In this document: in pieces, positions 32,898 through 40,912 of the stretch
How the letters are laid out: each line of letters starts with the position of its first letter
Position numbering within the stretch: the first letter of the stretch is position 1
DNA from: Planctomycetota bacterium
GTDB taxonomy: Bacteria > Planctomycetota > UBA1135 > GCA-002748355
Direction: 5' to 3'
NCBI GenBank assembly: GCA_011321845.1
Contig: DROQ01000055.1
Span: 17,927 to 81,926 of the forward strand
Length of the DNA stretch: 64,000 nt
Position numbers and translations under genes: made by a program
The notes under the pieces: model-generated
Databases searched by the model: none
Seen by the model: the letters and a program-made list of their open reading frames with translations, nothing else
Told to the model about the DNA's origin: nothing

Positions 32898-34678
32898 GTC
32901 TGGACTTTGAACAGGAAGAGGAAGAGAAACTCTCCCTCAAGCTGAGTCGGGACCACGCGAAGCGCCTCTGGGGATATCTCAGGCCGCACCTCCGGCTCTT
33001 CGTGCTCGCCGTCCTCACTCTCCTGGTCCTCTTCGGTCTCGAACTCCTGGGGCCCTGGATCCTCCGGAAGGCCATCGACGGACCTCTGCGCAAGGCCTTC
33101 GAGATGGGTTACGCGGAGATTCCCGCCCTCATGCCCTGGCTGCTGGCTTTCATCGGGGTCAGCGCGCTGCGCTTCCTCGGCAACACCCTCGAGATTTGGA
33201 TGGCCTCCCTGGCGGGCCAGCGGGTCGTAAGGGATCTTCGGGTGGAACTCTTCGGCCACATCCTCAACCTCTCCCCCGACTACTTCGACCGGACCGCCAC
33301 AGGCCGTCTGGTCACCAGGATCAGCTCCGACTGCGAGAACCTCAGCGAACTCTTCACTACCGGGGTCATCGTCACCATCGTGGATGTCCTCAAGATCCTG
33401 GGCTTCTTCGCGGCCTGCCTCTACCTCAGCCCCAGGCTCACGATCATCATTCTGGCCGCGGGACCGGTCTTCCTGGTGGCCTCGGTCTGGTTCCAGAACC
33501 GTGCCAAGCTCCAGTACCGCAAGGTCCGCGGCCTGATGTCCCGGCAGACGGCCTGGTTCGCCGAAGCCGTCCAGGGGATCCGGATCGCCAAGATCTTCGG
33601 CCAAGAGGACTTCGTCCTGGGCAAGTACAAGGACCTCACAGCCCGGACCAAGCGGTCCTGGTTCAAGACCATCCTCCTCTTCGGGACCTTCTTCTCCTTC
33701 GTCGATTTCGCGGCTGGGAGCATGCAGGCAGGCATCCTCTGGTCGGCGGGGCCGGAGTTGGACGAGGGAGCCCTGGCCTGGGGGGCCTTCATCCAGTTCT
33801 GGCTCTATTTTGGTTACATGCTCCAGCCAGTTCGCTCCCTGGGGGAAAAATACAACGTCATCCAGTCCGCCTTCGCCTCGGCCGAGCGCATCTTCCACAT
33901 CCTGGACGAGAAACCTTCGCTGCCTGAGCCGGCCAACCCCCTCCCCATCCCCAAGGACAAGAGCGACATCCGCTTCGAACATGTCTCCTTCTCCTACAAG
34001 GAGGGGGTCCCCGTTCTCCGGGATCTGAGTTTCCACATCCCGAGCGGGGCGCGTTACGCGGTCGTGGGCCCGACCGGCGCGGGCAAGACGACCCTCATCC
34101 AACTCATCGCGAGGTTCCGGGACCCCACCGAGGGGCGCATCCTCATCGGAGGCCAGGACATCCGTCGACTCGACCTCCGGGCCCACCGCAGAAGGATCGG
34201 CATCGTCCTCCAGGACGTTTTTCTCTTCGCCAGCAACATCCTCGAGAACGTGCGGCTCTGGGACGAGTCCATCTCGGAGGAAGCCGTGGTCGAGGCCCTC
34301 CAGGCCGTGCAGGCCTACGACCTGGTGGAGCGGGCGGGAGGACTCTACGCCCCCGTCAACGAGCGAGGGATCACTCTCTCACAGGGGGAGCGGCAGCTTC
34401 TGGCCTTCGCCCGCGCCCTGGTCCACGACCCCCAAATCCTGATTCTCGATGAGGCCACCGCCAACATCGACTCCCAGACCGAGCGCAGGATCCAGGCGGC
34501 TATGGAGCGCGTCATGCGTGGGCGCACCACGGTCATCATCGCCCACCGCCTCTCCACGATTCGGGAGGCGGATTGCATCCTGGTCCTGGAGCATGGGCGG
34601 CTCGTGGAAAGGGGCACCCACGAACAACTCATGGAGAGGCAGGGACTCTACGCCCAACTCACTGAAGCGGGAGCCTGA
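32894..34678 (+). CDS. ABC exporter half-transporter, subunit with catalytic glutamate
   Basis: 594 residues, starting with ATGA over the stop of the partner gene. Six membrane helices at about 30-330 are followed by an ATPase domain with Walker A GPTGAGKTT, Walker B ILILDEATANIDSQTE (catalytic glutamate present) and the H-loop IIAHRLST. Its own signature is LSQGERQ instead of LSGGQ, the same deviation seen in the TM288/LmrD-type partner. The complementary defects of the two subunits show that they form an asymmetric heterodimer. The gene ends 36 bases before the convergent lipoprotein gene. Confidence 0.93.
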   Translation: MSLDFEQEEEEKLSLKLSRDHAKRLWGYLRPHLRLFVLAVLTLLVLFGLELLGPWILRKAIDGPLRKAFEMGYAEIPALMPWLLAFIGVSALRFLGNTLEIWMASLAGQRVVRDLRVELFGHILNLSPDYFDRTATGRLVTRISSDCENLSELFTTGVIVTIVDVLKILGFFAACLYLSPRLTIIILAAGPVFLVASVWFQNRAKLQYRKVRGLMSRQTAWFAEAVQGIRIAKIFGQEDFVLGKYKDLTARTKRSWFKTILLFGTFFSFVDFAAGSMQAGILWSAGPELDEGALAWGAFIQFWLYFGYMLQPVRSLGEKYNVIQSAFASAERIFHILDEKPSLPEPANPLPIPKDKSDIRFEHVSFSYKEGVPVLRDLSFHIPSGARYAVVGPTGAGKTTLIQLIARFRDPTEGRILIGGQDIRRLDLRAHRRRIGIVLQDVFLFASNILENVRLWDESISEEAVVEALQAVQAYDLVERAGGLYAPVNERGITLSQGERQLLAFARALVHDPQILILDEATANIDSQTERRIQAAMERVMRGRTTVIIAHRLSTIREADCILVLEHGRLVERGTHEQLMERQGLYAQLTEAGA

Positions 34679-34714
34679 CTCCGGATCCCGGTCCTGCCCC
34701 GATGTTCGCCACCC

Positions 34715-35347
34715 TTAGTTCTCGAAACGCAGGACGTGGAAAGCCTTCTTGATCCAGGGTTTCGCCTTCTTGTAGTCGTCGTAAAGGAAAACCACGTAGG
34801 CGTCGGCCTTGTCGTTGGCATGGAGGGCGAGGACGAACAGGCCCTTCTTCCTGGTGTAATCGGGGTTGGGAACCTCTGCCGCCGCTGAGGCCCAATCCGC
34901 GCGGAAGGAAGCCAGAGCCTCCTTGGCGAACTGCTTCTTGGCCTCCACCCCATGGCCCGAGATCCGCTGCAGGATGGTCTGGTACATCATCGAGAAGATG
35001 TGGTTGGGCTCGGGGGCCGCGGAATGGGGGTCCCTGTATTCGATTCGGATCTGCTTGAGTGGGCGCAGGGAGAGCCGAACCTCCAAACCAGAAGCCCTGT
35101 GATAGAGACTCCACTCATAGGGGAGCAGCTCGTTGCTCCGAGGCGCGACCTCCTCGAAACCTTGGGGAAGAGTGTAGACCATGCGGGAGGCGGTGAGGAG
35201 TTTCTCGAAAGCCACCCTCGTCTGTTTGGAGGGGGGAACCAGGGGTGGGTTGCCTTCTTCGGCTCGGACATCGCAACTCCCCAAAGCCAGCATCAAAGCC
35301 AGCGAGAAACTCCCCAAACAGGGAATCCCGCGATCTCCCTCTCTCAT
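34715..35347 (-). CDS. Lipoprotein of unknown function
   Basis: 210 residues from ATG 35347, which overlaps the stop of the TPR lipoprotein gene as ATGA. Signal peptide with lipobox LALGSC at about residue 21-26. The mature part is about 185 residues of mixed alpha/beta with GFEEVAPRSNELLPYEWSLY near the start and a conserved-looking C-terminal KPWIKKAFHVLRF. I do not recognise the family. The repeated pattern of a short strand followed by DDYKKAKPWI resembles PsbP-like or DUF1795-like stress lipoproteins only weakly. It is the last gene of a run that begins with the porin. Confidence 0.75.
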   Translation of the reverse strand: MREGDRGIPCLGSFSLALMLALGSCDVRAEEGNPPLVPPSKQTRVAFEKLLTASRMVYTLPQGFEEVAPRSNELLPYEWSLYHRASGLEVRLSLRPLKQIRIEYRDPHSAAPEPNHIFSMMYQTILQRISGHGVEAKKQFAKEALASFRADWASAAAEVPNPDYTRKKGLFVLALHANDKADAYVVFLYDDYKKAKPWIKKAFHVLRFEN

Positions 35348-36111
35348 TTCCCCCCCTTCTTCTCCACCTCTCCGGCCTTCCAGGCAGCAATCGCTTTTTT
35401 GGCCATCTCTTGCTGTTTTGGGTCCTTTGTCAGTTCGGCGTATTTCTTCATATCGGCGATCGCATCGCTCCGACGACCGAGAGCCCAATAGACAAAAGCC
35501 CGGGTCCCATAGGTTTTGGCGATCTCTGGTTCAGCCTTCTCACAAAGATTGTATTCCTTTAAGGCTTCGGCAAAGGCCTTCTTGCCCGCGAGCATCCTGG
35601 CCTTGAGAAAATGGGCGGGATAGAAGAGGGGCTCGAGGGAAATGGCCTTGTCCAAGTCCTTCATTCCGGAGTCATAGCGTCCGAATTTAAAATACAAAAA
35701 AGCCCGATTGACAAGGAAGCGGGGATCATTGGGGCTCAGCGAGACAGCTTTCTCCCGGTCCGCGAGGGCCTTTGTGAACTCCTTCCGTTCCACCAGGATG
35801 GAGGCACGAGCATCATAGAATTCCGGGCGATCGGGATACTTTTCGATTCCCATCGCCAGGTGCAGCAAAGCATCGTCGAACTTCTTGGCGTTGAAATACC
35901 GCATCGCGATTTCGAAGAGCGTCTCGGCCGACAAAGCCCCATGCACCGAAGGGTCCCCCACCTCCGGGTGCTTTGCCTGCGCCTTCTTTTCGGTGCCTTT
36001 TTGAGCCGTCGGCCTGGATCGGGCACCCGAGGTCTTGGCCTGGGCGGCCCCGGGTCCCTGGCCGCAGGAACCCAGCGCAAGGAGGAGTGGAAGGAAAAGG
36101 AGCTGCTTCAT
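35344..36111 (-). CDS. TPR-repeat lipoprotein
   Basis: 255 residues from ATG 36111; ATG 36123 is an alternative. The signal peptide ends in the lipobox LALGSC at about residue 18. A Gly/Ala/Lys-rich linker leads into about five TPR units from residue 70 to 230 (for example AKKFDDALLHLAMGIEKYPD and KFGRYDSGMKDLDKAISLEP). The C-terminus is lysine rich. TPR lipoproteins often assemble envelope complexes. It follows the multihaem cytochrome gene by 121 bases on the same strand and overlaps the next lipoprotein gene, so it could belong to the same functional unit as the porin and cytochrome. Confidence 0.85.
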   Translation of the reverse strand: MKQLLFLPLLLALGSCGQGPGAAQAKTSGARSRPTAQKGTEKKAQAKHPEVGDPSVHGALSAETLFEIAMRYFNAKKFDDALLHLAMGIEKYPDRPEFYDARASILVERKEFTKALADREKAVSLSPNDPRFLVNRAFLYFKFGRYDSGMKDLDKAISLEPLFYPAHFLKARMLAGKKAFAEALKEYNLCEKAEPEIAKTYGTRAFVYWALGRRSDAIADMKKYAELTKDPKQQEMAKKAIAAWKAGEVEKKGGK

Positions 36112-36202
36112 AGGATCCAGCATATCCCCGAGAACCGAGGAGAAGAGATAAAAGGGGAGCCGGACAGGGGCTTCGATGTGCCGCCATCCGGCTCTCTTTT
36201 TT

Positions 36203-36226
36203 GCCCGGAATCACCAGGTTCCGGGC
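36203..36226 (-). terminator. Perfect hairpin after the cytochrome gene
   Basis: GCCCGGAA and TTCCGGGC form an 8-bp perfect stem around an 8-base loop, 6 bases after the cytochrome stop. Read on the minus strand it is followed by an A run, not a T run, so it may slow decay or attenuate read-through into the TPR lipoprotein gene rather than end transcription fully. Confidence 0.45.
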
Positions 36227-36232
36227 AAGCAA

Positions 36233-38758
36233 TCATTTACCAGCCTTTTTCTTTTCGAAGTAGGCCTTGAGCACATTGTTCATGAGTTCGATGTGCTGTT
36301 CATCGGTGAGCTGACCGGGAGTGGAGACTTTGCCCCAGAGTTCCTCGTTGGTCATCTCACGGTGGCAACCCATACAAAGTCCCGTCCTCTTCATCCCCTT
36401 CCGCATCTTCTCGGTCAGTGCGCGAGAGAGGGGCCAGTGGGTTCCGACGGTCTGCACCTGGTTCCCATCCTTGTCAATAATGGTGGAAAGGTCGAAGGTC
36501 AGGCCGGGGACCTTCTGGATCTGGATCGAGTACTTCTTGGGAATCGGTTTCCCAGTCTTTTGATCGATCAGATCTTCGACGATCTCCTCGGCATAGCGAT
36601 GCTGGAAGACCCCGCCCGAGATCCCATACCCCATGGCCTTGGGATTGTTGTGGCAGCTTTCGCAGGTTCTGGCCTTCCGCTGGGCGGAGTGGGGCTGGAC
36701 GGGAGCCATGTCGATCCCGAGAGGAACCCGGCTCTGTCCCAGCTCCCTGGCTTCGTCTTCGGACCGGGCGATCTGGTTGTGGGTCCTCGTCTTTCCGTCC
36801 CTGCCGATCACGGTGACAATCACCTGGCAGCCGGGCATGAGAGGCGTCACACGACCCTCGCCATTGATCCCGAGCACAGGCTCCTCCCAGCGCAGGTAGG
36901 AGCGGGTTTCGAAGCACTTGCCGGGGCTCTTGATCCCCGGAGTCCCCAAGGAGGACTCAGCCGTCTGTCCATTGGAGAAGCGCTTGCTTCCCGAGGCGAT
37001 CCAGTCCACGTCGCTGTAAGGCTTGCCGCTGGGGTCCTTGCCATAGTTGACCGCCACATGGCAGCCGTAGCACTGGGGAACCCAGGAGGAATGGCAAGCA
37101 TAGCATTCGAGGCTCTCGTTGTGCTTTTTGACCTTGGACATGGCCACCTTGGCGTCCGGGCTCTTCCAGCTGTTGTCCAGGTTGATCTGCTTGAGGACCG
37201 GGACCTCGAAGTCGTTCCCGGTGGCCGAGTGGAGGATGACCTTGTTGCCATCTTTGACCACATTCCCAAAGGGGTTGCCGCGTGCCGTAAGCAGGTAGCC
37301 GTCCTTCTTGTCATATTTGGTGGCAAAAGCGACGGTCTCGGGGAGAGCTTCGTCCGCGAGCCCCCTGCCCTTGGTCCCGATGTCCTTTTGGAACTCCTCG
37401 CCATAGCCCACGGGCAATTCCCAGGGGAACTTGTCAGGGGTGCCATGGCAGTCCTGGCATTCGATCTCCACCTGCGCGAGGGTGGTCCCGAAGATGTTTC
37501 CATCCCCGTGCATGTCGATCGTGGTGTGGCAGTCCTGGCAGAGCATCCCCCCCTTGGGATTGCCCGGTCGGCTCTGGATCTGGTGATGCAGATCGTCCGA
37601 GATGAACAGATACTTCTTGGTGTGGAGCTTGGGCTGTTTCTTGCCCTGGGGGGAGAAGGGGCTCCCATAGGGGAACTCCATCAGACCCTGGTAGGTCACA
37701 CCGATGCGCTTGCCACGGTTGTGACAAGAGTTGCAGGTCTCCACGGGGATCCCGTTCCCCGCCTGCCTTGTTCCATGGAGGCGATGGGTCAGGAGATGCC
37801 CGGGCTCGTCCTTTTTGATCGTGGGGTCCTTGCCCTCGTAGAAACCGTTGTTGCTGTAGAGCATGTGGCAGGCCGAGCAGCCCATCCCGCGGTAGTCCCC
37901 GCGTTTTTCCCGTCCCCTGACAGCGACGTGGCATCTCTGGCACTGCTGCCTCTGGTAGGTGAACCCGGCAAGTTTCGGATCCTTCTCGATTTCTTCCACG
38001 CTGGGCTGGGGCACCTGCTTGAGTTCCGTGGGGAACTGGTCGGGATGGTCCGCGATCATCCTGGCCATATAAGCCTTGTAGGTGTCGGTCCCTACGATGG
38101 GTTCTCTGCCATCCTCGTCCTTGATGTCGTAGTTGCCCCAGGGAACTTTGTGGTTCTGCACCTCGGGAATCCCCCAGGTATGGAGGTTGCCCTGGATCTT
38201 GCCGGCTTCGGTGTTCATCAGGGCTTTGGACAGGCGCGCGACATAGCCTGGGTGGCACTGTCCACAGGTGTTGTTGGCGATCCAGATGCTTCCTGGGTCG
38301 GGATAGAACTCCTTGGGACCAGCGGGGGACATGTTTTTGGGAACTCCCTTGTGAGCCTCTTCGGCCGTCGTCGCCTTGGGATTTCCCCCGTGGCAGACCA
38401 CGCAACCCGCGGGGTCGCCGTAGACGGCTCCCATCCCCTCGATCTGGGTCATCATCAGGCTTCCCTTCTCGCGAATCGAGGCCAGCCCCTCGTGGCAGCT
38501 GAGACAACCCTTTTCCTCGGCGAGGGCCTTGGTGGTTGTCCTGAGGTTAGCGGCGGGACTGGAGTTGTTCCCCGTCCCGGAAGTGTTCCCTCCAAGGGAG
38601 GGCATGGTTGCGTTTGCAGGGTTGTGATAGGGCTTGGCAGCCTTGCTTTTTCCCGCTCCGGCCTTGTCCTCTTTCCCGCAGGCGGGAAGGAGGACGAGGC
38701 TCATCAGGGCGGCAAAGGTTGACATGCCTATCAAGAGCTTGCGACCTCGATTCAGCAT
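36233..38758 (-). CDS. Dodecahaem c-type cytochrome lipoprotein
   Basis: 841 residues. The signal peptide ends in lipobox LLPAC (C27). Twelve CxxCH haem-binding motifs start at cysteines 85, 119, 165, 273, 294, 342, 407, 434, 552, 563, 699 and 795, and additional histidines could supply axial ligands. There are two longer haem-free stretches, at about 440-550 and 570-695. Size, haem number and lipidation parallel the outer-membrane cytochrome OmcB of Geobacter, though I see no clear sequence identity. It should be secreted unfolded, given haem covalently in the periplasm and anchored in a membrane. The gene lies 33 bases after a porin gene in the same direction, which suggests a porin-cytochrome electron conduit. 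A respiratory or nitrogen-oxide role inside the periplasm is an alternative. Confidence 0.92.
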   Translation of the reverse strand: MLNRGRKLLIGMSTFAALMSLVLLPACGKEDKAGAGKSKAAKPYHNPANATMPSLGGNTSGTGNNSSPAANLRTTTKALAEEKGCLSCHEGLASIREKGSLMMTQIEGMGAVYGDPAGCVVCHGGNPKATTAEEAHKGVPKNMSPAGPKEFYPDPGSIWIANNTCGQCHPGYVARLSKALMNTEAGKIQGNLHTWGIPEVQNHKVPWGNYDIKDEDGREPIVGTDTYKAYMARMIADHPDQFPTELKQVPQPSVEEIEKDPKLAGFTYQRQQCQRCHVAVRGREKRGDYRGMGCSACHMLYSNNGFYEGKDPTIKKDEPGHLLTHRLHGTRQAGNGIPVETCNSCHNRGKRIGVTYQGLMEFPYGSPFSPQGKKQPKLHTKKYLFISDDLHHQIQSRPGNPKGGMLCQDCHTTIDMHGDGNIFGTTLAQVEIECQDCHGTPDKFPWELPVGYGEEFQKDIGTKGRGLADEALPETVAFATKYDKKDGYLLTARGNPFGNVVKDGNKVILHSATGNDFEVPVLKQINLDNSWKSPDAKVAMSKVKKHNESLECYACHSSWVPQCYGCHVAVNYGKDPSGKPYSDVDWIASGSKRFSNGQTAESSLGTPGIKSPGKCFETRSYLRWEEPVLGINGEGRVTPLMPGCQVIVTVIGRDGKTRTHNQIARSEDEARELGQSRVPLGIDMAPVQPHSAQRKARTCESCHNNPKAMGYGISGGVFQHRYAEEIVEDLIDQKTGKPIPKKYSIQIQKVPGLTFDLSTIIDKDGNQVQTVGTHWPLSRALTEKMRKGMKRTGLCMGCHREMTNEELWGKVSTPGQLTDEQHIELMNNVLKAYFEKKKAGK

Positions 38759-38791
38759 TTTGGAACCACCTTATGTTTGGAGTAGAGATCC

Positions 38792-39946
38792 TCAGAATTT
38801 GAAGGTGAAGTCCGCGCGGAAACGCCAGCGCAGATCATCGTTGGCCGAGGTGGACCCGTCTTCGAGAGAGACCGCGCTGCCCCAGAGATGCATCCCCAGG
38901 TTCTTCATGAGGCCTTTCTTCCAACCGAAGACATGGCCCGTGAAATTGGTCGCCAGGAGGAAATCGTCCTGAACCAGGGGGGAGTAGACAGAGTCCTGCC
39001 CGACCACCATGTACTGGTAGTAGAACTTGCCAAGAGGCTTTTTGGGGGAGCCATAGGCAATGCCCAGGGCCCAGCCGGTGTCGTCCACCGAATCCGCGGC
39101 GTCGGTGTTCAGGAAGAACTCGAGCCCCACGGTGAGAGGGTTCTCCATCCCGGTGTAGGTGAAGGAGAAGATGGGGTGGATCAGGGTGAACCTGGAGCTG
39201 AAGTCGTTGGGAGTCCCGCCGGTTGTGGCGTTGCCCCGGTTGGCGGAGACAAGCGCGGTGCTTCCGTCAGGGGACTGGTCCCCGAAGTAATAGAAGGCCA
39301 GGGAGGCCGCACCCTTCATCTCGTCGTTGAATTGGAGATCGGCAGCAGCTTCGGCAAAGAATGCCGTGGCATCTTCGGCGCCGGACTGCTCGAGGACCAT
39401 GTATTCCCCCGCGATGAAGCGGTAGTTGGTGATCACCGAATCCTCGACCTTGCCGGAATACACGCCCGCAATCCCCTCCGGGTTCAGGTCGGCGTCGAAG
39501 ACCAACTCCCCATAGACCGGGTTCCTCTTGGCGGGATGCCCGAACTTGCCGGCGACCAGGGTAAACCCTTTGACCTGTTCAGGAGAATAGGTGACGTAGA
39601 GGCGGGAAAGGTTGAATTCGAAGTTGTTGAAGCCTCCCCCGAGATCCTGGTAGGGGCTGGTCGGGGTATTGGGGTTTCCCGTCCGGACCCGGGCATGCAG
39701 CCCGATCTGCTCATTGAACTCGTGGTCCAGGTTCAAACGAAACCGCATCCGCTGACGATGGCGATCTCTCTGGCCGGGGACCTTGAAGTTGGATTCCCAG
39801 CGGAGCCGAAGATCGCCGGAGAACTTGAGGGGGGACTTCGTCTCTTCCTTGGGAGCCTTGGCCTGTCCCATGGCCTGGCCGCCAAGACCGAGCATTGCAA
39901 CAACCAAGCCCCACTGGGACCATCGAGAAAAGGTGGTGTAGTTCAT
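38792..39946 (-). CDS. Outer-membrane beta-barrel porin
   Basis: 384 residues from ATG 39946, preceded by GGAGGA at 6 bases; the frame runs on to 39973 without a better start. Signal peptide to about residue 27 (VVAMLGLGGQAMGQA). The mature protein has alternating hydrophobic strands throughout (for example LKFSGDLRLRWESNF, RMRFRLNLDHEF, IGLHARVRTG, FTLVAGKFG) and ends FRADFTFKF, with a C-terminal aromatic residue as expected for barrel assembly by BamA. The pattern is that of putative phosphate-selective or anion porins, about 16 or more strands. It is the first gene of the porin-cytochrome pair and may form the sheath for electron transfer or simply import an anion. Confidence 0.85.
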   Translation of the reverse strand: MNYTTFSRWSQWGLVVAMLGLGGQAMGQAKAPKEETKSPLKFSGDLRLRWESNFKVPGQRDRHRQRMRFRLNLDHEFNEQIGLHARVRTGNPNTPTSPYQDLGGGFNNFEFNLSRLYVTYSPEQVKGFTLVAGKFGHPAKRNPVYGELVFDADLNPEGIAGVYSGKVEDSVITNYRFIAGEYMVLEQSGAEDATAFFAEAAADLQFNDEMKGAASLAFYYFGDQSPDGSTALVSANRGNATTGGTPNDFSSRFTLIHPIFSFTYTGMENPLTVGLEFFLNTDAADSVDDTGWALGIAYGSPKKPLGKFYYQYMVVGQDSVYSPLVQDDFLLATNFTGHVFGWKKGLMKNLGMHLWGSAVSLEDGSTSANDDLRWRFRADFTFKF

Positions 39947-40152
39947 GCCATCCTCCACAAAAAATGTTGGCAAGAGATCCGGGGCCCCTCAAAAACCGGA
40001 AGCGCCCAGCAAAGACAACAAGTCGAACAATAGAACCGTGGGATCCTAACCAAGCTGAGACCCCGTCCCGAATGCCAAGATCTTTCGCAGCTAGGGCCTT
40101 TTGTCGCAGCTCTCCAGGGGACCCACCCTTCCAAGGACCCTTGTCATGGGGA

Positions 40153-40812
40153 TCACAGGAAACGCAACCGGGGTCCCCCCTCGGGATCCACGATGCGCGC
40201 TTCCCCCTCCAGCCGCTCCAAAAAATCGAGGGTGAAGAGTGCTGTGAGTCCCCAGAGCGGGTGACCCTGGTGATGGAAAAAGGGCATGCGCCGCTGGAAG
40301 GGAGGCGGCGGGAGCGTTTTCCACACCCAGTTTCCAGGCTCCCGAAGAGAAGAGATGGGGATCTCCAACAGGGCGGCAACCTCTGCCGGGTCCAAAACAG
40401 GCTCGAACCTGGATGGATCCACCCGCCCGACGAGAACATGCACCCAAAAATCGGCAATACTCCTCATGGGAGAGAGGGCACCGAGAACACGGACCGTTTC
40501 GGGCAAAATGCCCACCTCCTCCTGGGCTTCCCTCAGGGCGCAGGTCAAGGGATCCTCCCCCGCTTCCCGGGCACCCCCTGGAAAACTGACTTCCCCGCTG
40601 TGCGTGCGCAAACTGGGCTGCCGAAGCGTGTAAAGGAGGACATCCCCCTCCTCTCGGCGGAGAATCGGGGCCAGGACCGCCGCCTCCCGCAGTCCGGGAC
40701 GGCCTCCCCACTCTCTCGGCAGTTCCGAAAGCCGCCGTTGGAATCTCTCGTCATCCACAAACACGGAGCGGAGGATACCCCGGACATTGCGGAAAAGAGG
40801 ACATGCAGGCAT
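40153..40812 (-). CDS. CoA pyrophosphatase-like Nudix hydrolase
   Basis: 219 residues. The Nudix box is complete: G80-x5-E-x7-REAQEEVGI at about residues 80-102. It is preceded by LRTHSGEVSFPGG, the CoA-pyrophosphatase (NudL/YeaB) signature that contains the UPF0035 motif. Such enzymes split CoA or oxidised CoA to phosphopantetheine and 3',5'-ADP. The start at ATG 40812 has no obvious ribosome-binding site. The gene is divergent from typA, with 100 bases between them. Confidence 0.92.
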   Translation of the reverse strand: MPACPLFRNVRGILRSVFVDDERFQRRLSELPREWGGRPGLREAAVLAPILRREEGDVLLYTLRQPSLRTHSGEVSFPGGAREAGEDPLTCALREAQEEVGILPETVRVLGALSPMRSIADFWVHVLVGRVDPSRFEPVLDPAEVAALLEIPISSLREPGNWVWKTLPPPPFQRRMPFFHHQGHPLWGLTALFTLDFLERLEGEARIVDPEGGPRLRFL

Positions 40813-40912
40813 AGTGTTGGGCCTTTTTTTCCACTCTCCCTCGGCCGAAGAGGGAGAAGAGAAGGCGCCAGGTCCCTCGATTCATGGCTCCGGGCAAGGA
40901 AAGTAAACGGTT

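Noticed and set aside
36176..38722. 848-codon open frame on the + strand
   Set aside because: It is the antisense of the cytochrome gene, whose twelve CxxCH motifs establish the true strand.
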